From: DATGSL01 sp964645585
GTDB taxonomy: Bacteria > Verrucomicrobiota > Verrucomicrobiia > Opitutales > T3Sed10-336
Assembly: GCA_964645585.1 (NCBI GenBank)
Contig: CAZYAN010000033.1
Location: 1 to 44,588 of the forward strand
DNA length: 44,588 nucleotides
Direction: 5' to 3'
Below are positions 21,069 to 28,877 of this stretch, piece by piece (position 1 is the stretch's first letter; every line of letters starts with the position of its first letter). The notes beneath the pieces were generated by a model. The model saw only the letters and a program-made list of their open reading frames with translations, was not told where the DNA came from and made no database searches. A program made the translations under genes and the position numbers.

Positions 21069-21441
21069 ACCTCCAACGAAGCTGAGTTTGACGCAACAAT
21101 CGAGACCAATGTTTCCGGCAAACCCCTCCGTCGCCCTTTCATGGCTGACAACCGATTTCATTGCCGGATTATCCAGGCCGTTGTCCTGATTGGGCTGAAT
21201 CGAAAATGCACCTTCGGTGCTGCTAACCCCCGGTCCCCATAGCGCCCCCCGGAACCTCCGAGAGCCCGCCTGCCGAAATTCAAAACTCCCTGACCGCTGC
21301 CTTCCGGCCTCCGATCTCCGTCTCGAATTCCAGGATTGCCACTCCGGACGTGTTCCGCATCTTTTGCGGTAAGTAACTATTGCGGAAATGCCGTCATGAG
21401 GCGGCTGAATGCCTGTGTGAACCATCAAACGAGGCAATCCC
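21069..21441. other. 373-base intergenic region ahead of the acc operon
   Basis: There is no credible gene. Near its right end TTCCGCA (21353-21359) can pair with TGCGG at 21365-21369 or with TGCGGAA at 21381-21387, giving two mutually exclusive hairpins about 60 bases upstream of accB. GAGG at 21431-21434 is the accB ribosome binding site. Confidence 0.4.
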
Positions 21442-21909
21442 TTGGACCTTAAAGAGATTAAACAAATTATCGATCTAATGAAGCGCTCCGACCTGACCGA
21501 GCTCGAGGTTGAGCAGGAGGGATTGAAGCTGCGGATCTGCCGCGGTCCCTCGGGGCATTTCATCTCCTCCGCCGGCTTCGCGCACCCGTCGCCGGGCGAA
21601 GTGCAGGCAGCGCATGCCCTGCCGGCTGCCTCGCAAGAAGCGAGCGCGTCGACCGAGCCAGAGGAGGGATTCGTTTACATCCGCTCCCCCATGGTCGGCA
21701 CCTTTTATCGGGCCGCGGCGCCGGATGTGCCGCCGTTTGTTGAACTGAATCAGGCGGTCAGCGAAGACACCGTGATCTGCATCATCGAAGCGATGAAGGT
21801 GATGAATGAAATTCAGGCCGAAGTGAAGGGAACCATCGTCGAAATCCTTCCCGAAAACGGCCAGCCCGTCGAATACGGCCAGCCCCTTTTCAAGGTCAAA
21901 AAGAGCTGA
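21442..21909 (+). CDS. accB: Biotin carboxyl carrier protein of acetyl-CoA carboxylase
   Basis: A 155-residue BCCP. The N-terminal helix (DLKEIKQIIDLMKRSDLTELEVE, in part) leads to an Ala/Pro/Glu linker and then the biotinyl domain with EAMKVM, in which Lys119 carries biotin. It shuttles carboxyl groups between AccC and AccA/D in fatty acid synthesis. Translation starts at TTG 21442, with GAGG about 7 bases upstream; the family N-terminus begins exactly here. It precedes accC by 10 bases. Confidence 0.95.
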   Translation: MDLKEIKQIIDLMKRSDLTELEVEQEGLKLRICRGPSGHFISSAGFAHPSPGEVQAAHALPAASQEASASTEPEEGFVYIRSPMVGTFYRAAAPDVPPFVELNQAVSEDTVICIIEAMKVMNEIQAEVKGTIVEILPENGQPVEYGQPLFKVKKS

Positions 21910-21919
21910 ATACAACTCG

Positions 21920-23302
21920 ATGATCCAAAAAGTCCTTATCGCCAACCGCGGCGAGATCGCCCTGCGCATCGTTCGAGCGTGCCGTGAACTGGGCATCAAA
22001 TCGCTCGCGGTTTATTCCGAGGCCGACGTCGAGTCCCTGCCCGTGCAATTGGCCGACGAGGCCATCTGCATCGGTCCGCCAGCTTCAGGCCACAGTTATT
22101 TGAAAGCCGACCGGATCATCAGCGCCGCCGAGATCGCCGATGTCGACGCGATCCATCCAGGCTACGGGTTTCTGGCGGAAAATCCCGACTTCGCCGAACA
22201 GTGCGAAACCTGCAACATCAAATTCATCGGCCCGAAGGCGCAAACCATTCGGACGATGGGAGACAAAGCGCTTGCGCGAGAGACCGTTCGCAAAGCCGGC
22301 GTCCCTATCATCCCGGGAAGCGACGGTCCCGTCACCAGCGAAAGCGAAGCGATCAAGGTCGCGCGCAAAATCGGCTACCCGGTTATCATCAAAGCCGTGG
22401 CGGGCGGCGGCGGCCGCGGGATGCGGATCGCCCACAACGATGTCAGCTTCGCCAAAGAACTCGCCGTGGCCCGCAACGAAGCCGATCGCGCGTTCGGAAA
22501 CGGCTCCGTCTACATCGAGAAATTCATCCAGAATCCGCGCCATATCGAATTTCAGATCCTCGCCGACTCCCACGGAAAAATTATTCACCTGGGCGAACGC
22601 GATTGCTCCGTCCAGCGCCGAAACCAGAAACTGATCGAGGAATCGCCGTCGCCGTTTCTGACGTCGGCCCTGCGCAAAACCATGGGTCGCGCCGCCATCA
22701 AGGCCGCCCGCGCAACCGATTACGAGAACGCGGGAACCATCGAGTTTCTGGTCGATGGCGACGGAAATTTCTACTTCATTGAGATGAACACCCGGATTCA
22801 GGTCGAACACCCGGTCACGGAAGAAGTCACCGGTATCGACCTCGTCAAAGAACAGATCCGGATCGCGTCTGGCGAAAAACTCGGTTACGATCAGCGTGAT
22901 ATCACGTTTGAGCGCCATGCGATCGAATGCCGCATCAATGCCGAGGATCCCGCACGCAATTTCGCGCCGTCACCGGGCGTCATCAGTCTGTATCATGCAC
23001 CCGGCGGACACGGCGTTCGAGTCGATTCCCATGCCTACGGCGGCTACACAATCCCGCCATACTATGACAGCATGATCGGCAAACTGATCACCTACGGTTC
23101 GAACCGCACAATCGCCATGGACCGGATGTATCGGGCCTTAAGCGAGTACCTGATTCGCGGCATCAAAACCACTATCCCGTTTTCCAAGGCGATTCTTCGC
23201 GATCCAGTGTTCCGCCAGGGCCAAGCCACCACCGGTTTCATCGAGGAATTCCTGAAACGCGCGCCGAGCGATCTTTGGACCAGCCAAGAGGAGTCTCAAT
23301 GA
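21920..23302 (+). CDS. accC: Biotin carboxylase subunit of acetyl-CoA carboxylase
   Basis: A 460-residue biotin carboxylase that adds carbonate to BCCP-biotin with ATP. Seen are the N-terminal KVLIANRGEIALRIVRACRELG, HPGYGFLAENPDFAEQC, the glycine-rich ATP loop AVAGGGGRGMRI, and the catalytic region EMNTRIQVEHPVTEEVTG. Length is close to the usual 450. Its stop overlaps the start of the following Asp23-family gene by ATGA. Confidence 0.97.
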   Translation: MIQKVLIANRGEIALRIVRACRELGIKSLAVYSEADVESLPVQLADEAICIGPPASGHSYLKADRIISAAEIADVDAIHPGYGFLAENPDFAEQCETCNIKFIGPKAQTIRTMGDKALARETVRKAGVPIIPGSDGPVTSESEAIKVARKIGYPVIIKAVAGGGGRGMRIAHNDVSFAKELAVARNEADRAFGNGSVYIEKFIQNPRHIEFQILADSHGKIIHLGERDCSVQRRNQKLIEESPSPFLTSALRKTMGRAAIKAARATDYENAGTIEFLVDGDGNFYFIEMNTRIQVEHPVTEEVTGIDLVKEQIRIASGEKLGYDQRDITFERHAIECRINAEDPARNFAPSPGVISLYHAPGGHGVRVDSHAYGGYTIPPYYDSMIGKLITYGSNRTIAMDRMYRALSEYLIRGIKTTIPFSKAILRDPVFRQGQATTGFIEEFLKRAPSDLWTSQEESQ

Positions 23303-23754
23303 ACATGCAAAACACCGACATTCACCCCGAATCGCCCGAGGAACATAACGGGTTTGGCGAAATCAAAATCAACCACTCGGTCCTCGCCAGCATCGTCCGT
23401 CTCGCCGCCTTGGAGGTCAACGACGTCTGCGGGGTCGGCTCCGGCTTCGTCGATCAGCTCGGCGGCATTTTCTCCAAAAAAGAATCCGATCGAGGCGTCC
23501 GCGTTCAAGAGGATGCCGACGGCCGTTATCAAATCGAAATCCGCGTCGTCATGGCCTACGGCTGCGAGCTCGGCAAGGCCGCCCAAAATGTCCAGCTCGC
23601 GATCCGCAACCAGATCCAGACCATGACCGGGAAAGAGGTCTCGCGTGTCGATGTCATCATCGAGGGCGTAAAGGCTCACAGCGAAGAAAAGAAGAAGGAA
23701 CCGAAAGAGGAAGCGCCCGCCCGACAATGGACCGAGTCGCCGACGACCGACTGA
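23299..23754 (+). CDS. Asp23/Gls24 family protein
   Basis: A 151-residue protein of the alkaline-shock (Asp23/Gls24) family. Family blocks are GEIKINHSVLASIVRLAALEV and VVMAYGCELGKAAQNVQLAI. The C-terminus is a charged tail rich in Lys and Glu. The family is linked to the cell envelope in Gram-positive bacteria and is also common next to acc and nus genes elsewhere; its biochemical role is unknown. The start ATG overlaps the accC stop as ATGA, so the level of this protein is tied to AccC. The next gene may encode its membrane anchor. Confidence 0.88.
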   Translation: MNMQNTDIHPESPEEHNGFGEIKINHSVLASIVRLAALEVNDVCGVGSGFVDQLGGIFSKKESDRGVRVQEDADGRYQIEIRVVMAYGCELGKAAQNVQLAIRNQIQTMTGKEVSRVDVIIEGVKAHSEEKKKEPKEEAPARQWTESPTTD

Positions 23755-23785
23755 CGTTATCGTCGCGCTCGCCCTCCCCTATCGT

Positions 23786-24256
23786 ATGGACCTGAAACCG
23801 ATTATTTATTACCTCCAGCAACCGGGACTTCTCGACGGCGTCCTGATCGGTCTCGTTCTTTCCCTGCTGATCGCGTTTCTCATCGCCCTTCTCCGCCGCC
23901 AGCCCGAAACGTTTGAGGCGTTCGCCAACGATTCCGGCAAGGTCCTGATTTCCCGCCATGCCCTCCAAGAACAGATCCAGCGCTGCTGCGAGGAACTCGA
24001 CGACGTGGGCCGGTGCCGCGTCGCGGTCATTCAGCGCGCAAAGGTATTGAGCGTTCGAATACAGCTCCGCCTGCGCTCGAACGCGAAACTGGTCGGCATC
24101 TCCGGCTACCTCCAGCAGCAGGTGACCAACGTCGTCCGAACGAATCTCGGCGTCGAGAACATCGGCCCAATTGACATTCTCGTCACCGGAGTCCTCCCAC
24201 CCGCCGCGCAGGAGAAGGCGACAAGCATCAAACCCGAAGACAGCGCCGCGCAGTGA
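23786..24256 (+). CDS. AmaP-like membrane anchor (Asp23 partner)
   Basis: A 156-residue protein with one N-terminal transmembrane helix (about residues 18-36, GVLIGLVLSLLIAFLIALL) and a cytoplasmic domain with VLISRHALQEQIQRCCEEL and VTNVVRTNLGVENIGPIDI. The latter resembles the Asp23-like fold of AmaP, which anchors Asp23 to the membrane in Staphylococcus. Next to the Asp23 gene this is a natural partner. It overlaps thiE by four bases (GTGA). Similarity to AmaP is by eye and is moderate. Confidence 0.65.
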   Translation: MDLKPIIYYLQQPGLLDGVLIGLVLSLLIAFLIALLRRQPETFEAFANDSGKVLISRHALQEQIQRCCEELDDVGRCRVAVIQRAKVLSVRIQLRLRSNAKLVGISGYLQQQVTNVVRTNLGVENIGPIDILVTGVLPPAAQEKATSIKPEDSAAQ

Positions 24257-24921
24257 ACGCATCCGCCGGACCGCTTCAACCGCGCGACCTCGTCGAGCGG
24301 GCTTGTTTCTACGCGATCCTCGACACCGGCTGGGTCGCGCGCGGCCAGTGGAGTGAAAAGTGCCGCCAGCTCATCAACGGCGGCGCCGGAATCATCCAGC
24401 TCCGCGCCAAAAAAGAATCCCCGGCCGAACGCGCCGCCTTGCTCGACGAAATTCTGCCACTTTTTGCCGAGACCGATATTCCGCTCATCATCAACGACGA
24501 TATCGACCTCTGCCTGCAACACCCCGGCCTCGGCCTGCACATTGGTCAAGATGATCTCCCGGCTCGCGAAGCGCGCGAGCGCCTCGGTCCTGACCGCATC
24601 CTCGGCCTCTCCACCCACTCGATTGACCAAGCAAAGGCGGCCATCGCCCTGGGACCAGACATTCTCACCTACTTCGCGGTCGGACCGGTTTTCGCAACCG
24701 CCACGAAACCGGATTATATTCCCGTCGGTCTTCCATTGGTGAAAGAAGTCGCCGTCCGGAACCCGCCGCTCCCGTTTTTCTGCATCGGCGGGATCACCCG
24801 CGAAAACATCTCGTCCGTCCGCTCCGCCGGCGCCCGGCGCGTCGTCATCGTGTCCGATGTCCTGACGGCCGCCGATACGGCCGCCGCTGTTCGCGATGTG
24901 ACGCGACAGATGACGGAATGA
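24253..24921 (+). CDS. thiE: Thiamine phosphate synthase
   Basis: A 222-residue TIM-barrel enzyme that joins HMP-pyrophosphate and thiazole phosphate to thiamine phosphate. Visible blocks are GAGIIQLRAK, IPLIINDDIDLC, GLHIGQDDLP, LGLSTHS and YFAVGPVFATATKPD, then FFCIGGITRENI for phosphate binding. It starts with GTG overlapping the stop of the AmaP-like gene by GTGA. No TPP riboswitch is visible, as expected for an internal operon gene. Confidence 0.94.
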   Translation: MNASAGPLQPRDLVERACFYAILDTGWVARGQWSEKCRQLINGGAGIIQLRAKKESPAERAALLDEILPLFAETDIPLIINDDIDLCLQHPGLGLHIGQDDLPAREARERLGPDRILGLSTHSIDQAKAAIALGPDILTYFAVGPVFATATKPDYIPVGLPLVKEVAVRNPPLPFFCIGGITRENISSVRSAGARRVVIVSDVLTAADTAAAVRDVTRQMTE

Positions 24922-25016
24922 CGGCGGGTTCTTGATTTATCCTTTAGCATTTATTCAGCCGCCCCCTTCCGGTCCCCAAACCCCCTCTCCAGCAAGCACC
25001 GCTTTCTCTCTCGCCT

Positions 25017-25048
25017 TTCCCCCAATTTGAAATCTACAATCTAAAATC
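25017..25048 (+). repeat. AT-rich dispersed intergenic repeat, copy 2
   Basis: Related to 9074-9106 with four substitutions and one base less. It begins TTCCCCCAATTTGAAAT and ends CTAAAATC, four bases before the acetyltransferase ATG. Confidence 0.6.
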
Positions 25049-25051
25049 CCC

Positions 25052-25627
25052 ATGACGGAGAAAGAGAAGATGCTCGCGGGTGGACTTTACGATCCGCAGG
25101 ACCCGCAACTTTCGCGCGAGCGCGACCGCTGCCGGAATCTCTGTCTGCTCCTCAATGCCACGCGCGAAGATCAAAAGGAGGAGCGGCAGCGCCTCCTGAC
25201 AGAACTTTTCGGGCACGAAACCGACGTTTGGGTGCAGCCGCCTTTTTTCTGCGACTACGGCACGAACATCACCCTCGGCGCCAAGGTTTATTTCAACTTT
25301 AACTGCGTGGTGCTCGACGTGGCGCCGGTCACGATCGGCGACAATGTTCTCTTTGCGCCCTCGGTGCAGATCTACACCGCCACCCATCCGATCAGCGCCG
25401 CCGAACGCCGCAAGTGGCTGGAATCCGCGAAACCGATTACCATCGGATCCGATGTCTGGGTCGGCGGCGGCGCGATCATCTGCCCCGGCGTGACGATCGG
25501 CGAGCGTTCCGTCATCGGCGCCGGAAGCGTCGTCACGCGAAACATTCCGTCCGATGTCATCGCCGCGGGAAACCCGGCACGCATCATTCGGGAACTCCCG
25601 CCCGAAGCCGCCGAGTTTGGTGTTTAA
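25052..25627 (+). CDS. Sugar O-acetyltransferase (maltose acetyltransferase family)
   Basis: A 191-residue left-handed beta-helix acetyltransferase. The N-terminal Mac domain (EKEKMLAGGLYDPQDPQL) is followed by hexapeptide repeats (ITLGAKVYFNFNC, ITIGSDVWVGGGAIICPGVTIG, SVIGAGSVVTRNIP). The catalytic His is in TATHPISAAERR. It transfers acetyl from acetyl-CoA to a sugar 6-OH; the physiological sugar is unclear. The ATG at 25052 follows the dispersed repeat copy 2 and has no ribosome binding site that I can see. Confidence 0.9.
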   Translation: MTEKEKMLAGGLYDPQDPQLSRERDRCRNLCLLLNATREDQKEERQRLLTELFGHETDVWVQPPFFCDYGTNITLGAKVYFNFNCVVLDVAPVTIGDNVLFAPSVQIYTATHPISAAERRKWLESAKPITIGSDVWVGGGAIICPGVTIGERSVIGAGSVVTRNIPSDVIAAGNPARIIRELPPEAAEFGV

Positions 25628-25691
25628 ACACTTGCTTTTCCTTCGCGGCTCGTCACCATAATGTGGGTACACTTCATTTTAACCGGTTATA

Positions 25692-25984
25692 ATGATGATT
25701 GTATTCCGATATCTCGCTCTTCTCCCGCTTTTTGCAATCAGCCTGCATGCGGAGAAACGCCCGTTATCTACGACTTCAACGATTACGCTCTGACGGACGA
25801 ATGGCTCGGTTCAGAAGAGTGGACGACGACTCAGAACGGCGGATACTTCCGGGTGAGCCAAACAGACAGTTTCGACGGCTCCAACTATATCCGGTTTCAG
25901 GATTCCGGCCCAAGTGGCGCCTTCGGCCTCGCGCTCTTCCGCCGAGTGCGGGCGAAATCGGCTGCGTCCGCCGATCCGCGCTGA
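25692..25984 (+). pseudogene. Remnant of a secreted protein (frameshifted, truncated)
   Basis: An ATG at 25692 opens a signal-peptide-like sequence (MMIVFRYLALLPLFAISLHA) that stops at about 25796. From about 25765 another frame reads PVIYDFNDYALTDEWLG and later GGYFRVSQTDSFDGSNYIRF, the beginning of an exported beta-sandwich domain of the kind found in surface and PEP-CTERM-type proteins. A frameshift near 25760 is needed to join the two, and the domain stops after about 70 residues. TATAAT (25688-25693) directly precedes the ATG. Only the 5' end of a gene remains. Confidence 0.5.
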
Positions 25985-26139
25985 CCGCGCTTTGATCGAA
26001 CAAAGCCTCGCCGACCCAACCGCCAACCGTTGAGGAACAGCGGTATCGGCGAGGCGATCTTCAGCATAAGTCGATTTCCTGTCGAAAACCTCCGCCGCCG
26101 GGCTTGCGCTGAGCCGCATTCTTCCAAAACATCGAAGCC
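25985..26139. other. Non-coding spacer with an inverted repeat
   Basis: GCCTCGCCGA (26005-26014) and TCGGCGAGGC (26046-26055) are perfect 10-base inverted repeats with a 31-base loop. No T-run follows, so a terminator is not indicated. The spacer lies between the secreted-protein remnant and the epimerase gene. Confidence 0.4.
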
Positions 26140-27066
26140 ATGCCAAACAACGCATGCCTGTCCCGCCGGAGTTTCCTTAAAACCCTGACCGGAGCTTCGC
26201 TGCTCCTTCATCCTGCTCTCGCGTTGTCTATTGAGCCGCTTCGACGCGAGCATGCCCGGATCAAGGGCGTTGGCCTCACCACCTATTCACTCCGCGACCA
26301 GATGCGCTACGTGCGCGGCAAAGTGACCGGCGGGACGATGGATATTTTCGGCTTCCTGGATTACTGCGCCAGGAACGACATCGAAGCCGCCGAGCTAACA
26401 TCGTATTTCTTCAAGGAACCGATAGAGCCCGAAGTTCTCCTCGAAATCCGCAGGCGCGCCCACCTCCTCGGAATTGACCTCGCGGCCGGCGCGATCGGAA
26501 ACAACTTTACTCATCGTCCAGGCAGTGCGGCGGCAAATGAGCAGCTGGACTACACGCGCGCATGGATCGACCGGTTTTCCGACATGGGTATTCCCGTGAT
26601 GCGCGTTTTCGCCGGCAACCCGACGGAAGCTGTCTCTGTCGATCAGGCCATTGAGTATGTAACAGCCAACCTTGAGGCCGCCCTGGATTACGCGGGACGC
26701 CGCGGCGTCATGCTCGGAGTCGAAAACCACGACTTCGCCCGGGACATCACACACCTGCTTCGGATCGTGAAAGCGATCGATTCGAAATGGCTCGGCATCA
26801 CGTTCGATTCCGGGAATCTGGCCGACGTCGCCGATCCCTACGCCGAGCTGGCGCGAATCGCCCCGTACGCGGTCTCCGCGCAGATCAAGGTCATGATTCC
26901 TGTGAACGGGAAAAAGCAGCCTGCGGATTTCGACAGGATCATCTCCATTTTGAAAAGCGCCCAGTACGCCGGCTACATCATCCTCGAATATGAAGAGGAA
27001 GAAAACGCCCGGATCGCCGTCCCGCGTTACCTGAACGAACTTCGCGAAGCCCTGAAACGCGCCTGA
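26140..27066 (+). CDS. Tat-exported sugar phosphate isomerase/epimerase (AP endonuclease 2-type TIM barrel)
   Basis: A 308-residue protein. A twin-arginine signal SRRSFLKTL (Arg9-Arg10) with a following hydrophobic stretch directs it to the periplasm. The rest is a xylose-isomerase-like TIM barrel, with VGLTTYSLRDQ, RVFAGNP, VMLGVENHDF and GITFDSGNLADVADPY; the Glu of VEN and the Asp of FDSGN are the expected metal ligands. Such exported proteins act on sugars or keto-sugars in glycan use; the substrate is unknown. It converges with the sulfatase gene. Confidence 0.85.
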   Translation: MPNNACLSRRSFLKTLTGASLLLHPALALSIEPLRREHARIKGVGLTTYSLRDQMRYVRGKVTGGTMDIFGFLDYCARNDIEAAELTSYFFKEPIEPEVLLEIRRRAHLLGIDLAAGAIGNNFTHRPGSAAANEQLDYTRAWIDRFSDMGIPVMRVFAGNPTEAVSVDQAIEYVTANLEAALDYAGRRGVMLGVENHDFARDITHLLRIVKAIDSKWLGITFDSGNLADVADPYAELARIAPYAVSAQIKVMIPVNGKKQPADFDRIISILKSAQYAGYIILEYEEEENARIAVPRYLNELREALKRA

Positions 27067-27103
27067 TTCCAGAGGGGCGGCCAACGGCTGCCTCAGCGCG
27101 TTC

Positions 27104-28591
27104 TCATGGCCACGCGTCAGCGCCGATTCGCTCCCGGAGAATTGTTCGCAGTTTCCGACCCATTTCCCGCTGCACCGGCACATATGCCTGATTTCCCGCA
27201 AGGTTCTTGGATTCAGCAACACCGCTGCTCACGTATTCGTAAAGCTCCTGCTCCACGACCTCTCTCGTTTCGAAATCGAGCCACGCGGTATACCGGAAAT
27301 CCGCCGTTCGAATCGAGTAGCCCATGGCGTCGGGACTTCCTCCGCGCGGATAGAACCACGGCCGAGGAAATTGGCTCATCGCGTGGTCACGAATTTCCGC
27401 GTCGGGGTTCGCCAGCAGAGGGGCGAGGCTGACGCCATCCAAGTCTGGCCTGACCGGCAATCCCGCAATCTCGACCAGGGTCGGATAAATATCGATTGCC
27501 TCCACCAGTCCGCCAGCAGCCGCGCCTGCTTGCTCCATTCCGGGAGCGGCAATGATCAGGGGAATTCGAGTGTCGAGTTCAAAATTGGTCGACTTCGCCC
27601 AATACTGGTTTTCGCCTAAATGAAACCCGTGATCCCCCCAAAGCACGATAACCGTGTTGTCGGCTGCCCCCCGCTCCTCGAGCGCATCGAGGAGGCGCCC
27701 GATCAGCGTGTCGATGAAGGTTACGCATGCGTAATAGCCATGACGAAGCTCCTTCACTTGTTCCTCCGATAGATGCAGATCATCGGGGATGCCGTTGTAA
27801 CCCGCCAGTTCCGAGTGGCGGGGGAAGGCCATTTCAGGCGTTCCTTCGGGCCCGCGCCGGGTCCCGCTCCGTTGCTGATCTTCAGGCACAGCGAAGGAAG
27901 CGCGGTCGTATTGATCCCAATACCGTCGCGGAGCCGTAAACGGCAGGTGCGGCTTTTGAAACCCGACCGCCATGAAAAACGGTTCCGGAACGTGCCGCAT
28001 CGCCTCCACAGCCTGGACCGCGACGATCCCGTCCGCATAGGCTTCATCGACCGTCTCCAGCCGCTCCACCGGATCCTCCTTCAGACGCCCGGTCAGGTTT
28101 TTGGGTGCGGCATAACGTCTCTTCAGGGGACTCGCACTTTGGTTCGGGATCGTCCAAGAGTTCGGATCCTCGTGCTGTGCGTTGTGAAATATCTTCCCGT
28201 ACCCATAAGTTCCATACCCATTCTGCTTGAAGTATTGGGGAAGTGTCACCACATCCGGCATCGCCTCCCGGACTGGCGTTCGCAAATCCCAAATCCCGGT
28301 CCTGTCCGGCAGGAGGCCGGTTAGCACAGCTGCTCGCGACGGCGCGCAGACCGCTTGCTGTGTGTAAGCGCGGGAAAAGATGCGTCCTTGCTTCGCTAGC
28401 CGATCGATGTTCGGTGTCCTCGCAATCGGATCCCCATAGGCGCCGATCGCCGGGCGCAGGTCGTCGACCGTGATAAACAGCACATTGGGCGGACCCGCCG
28501 CTCCAGCAGGCAGCGGGCCCCCAGTGAGCACCCCAAAGTGCAGACCAGCCGTCAGGCAGAAGGTCCAGAACGTCGCGGATTTCAGTTTCAT
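27104..28591 (-). CDS. Secreted sulfatase (iduronate-2-sulfatase-like, S1 family)
   Basis: A 495-residue arylsulfatase-fold enzyme with an N-terminal signal peptide (about residues 1-32). NVLFITVDDLRP carries the metal-binding Asp pair (43-44), and CAPSRAAVLTG carries the Cys82 that is oxidised to formylglycine (CxPSR). LWGDHGFHLGENQYWAKSTNFE, in part, is typical of the iduronate-2-sulfatase group (subfamily S1_7). The substrate is probably a sulfated glycan such as a glycosaminoglycan, mucin or algal polysaccharide. The start is the ATG at 28591. It lies after the aldolase gene with a 286-base gap, so it may have its own promoter. A sulfatase-maturing enzyme is not in the window. Confidence 0.92.
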   Translation of the reverse strand: MKLKSATFWTFCLTAGLHFGVLTGGPLPAGAAGPPNVLFITVDDLRPAIGAYGDPIARTPNIDRLAKQGRIFSRAYTQQAVCAPSRAAVLTGLLPDRTGIWDLRTPVREAMPDVVTLPQYFKQNGYGTYGYGKIFHNAQHEDPNSWTIPNQSASPLKRRYAAPKNLTGRLKEDPVERLETVDEAYADGIVAVQAVEAMRHVPEPFFMAVGFQKPHLPFTAPRRYWDQYDRASFAVPEDQQRSGTRRGPEGTPEMAFPRHSELAGYNGIPDDLHLSEEQVKELRHGYYACVTFIDTLIGRLLDALEERGAADNTVIVLWGDHGFHLGENQYWAKSTNFELDTRIPLIIAAPGMEQAGAAAGGLVEAIDIYPTLVEIAGLPVRPDLDGVSLAPLLANPDAEIRDHAMSQFPRPWFYPRGGSPDAMGYSIRTADFRYTAWLDFETREVVEQELYEYVSSGVAESKNLAGNQAYVPVQREMGRKLRTILRERIGADAWP

Positions 28592-28877
28592 GACGTCACG
28601 CGGCACACGGCGATACCGGATCGCCACCCGCGACCCGGAACATTACAGAACTCACGCAACGGGCCACTTCAGCGAAAATCACCTCTCGGCAACGGTTTTG
28701 TTCGGAAAGACAGGGATCGAATTTCGAATGTTGGCGCGGCATCACAGCAATGCCGAGCTCAAGGCGGTGGTCATGCAAACGGACCAAGTGCCTATTTTTC
28801 CTTAAACGTGACATCGACCGCCTTGAGCGCAAGGAAAGAACCGGCGAGACAACAGCGAAGCCGGACCAGCAAATACT
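28592..28877. other. 286-base spacer with a 12-base inverted repeat
   Basis: GCTCAAGGCGGT (28757-28768) and its complement (28817-28828) are separated by 48 bases, upstream of the sulfatase on the minus strand. It may be an operator or the scar of a lost element. No gene or terminator is evident. Confidence 0.4.

Noticed and set aside
22085..22918. A 277-codon minus-strand frame inside accC
   Set aside because: Composition (Asp/Val/Gly-rich) is that of antisense to a conserved gene; no start signal or motif.
28757..28828. Inverted repeat as a terminator after the aldolase gene
   Set aside because: The loop is 48 bases and no T-run follows either arm on the relevant strand.
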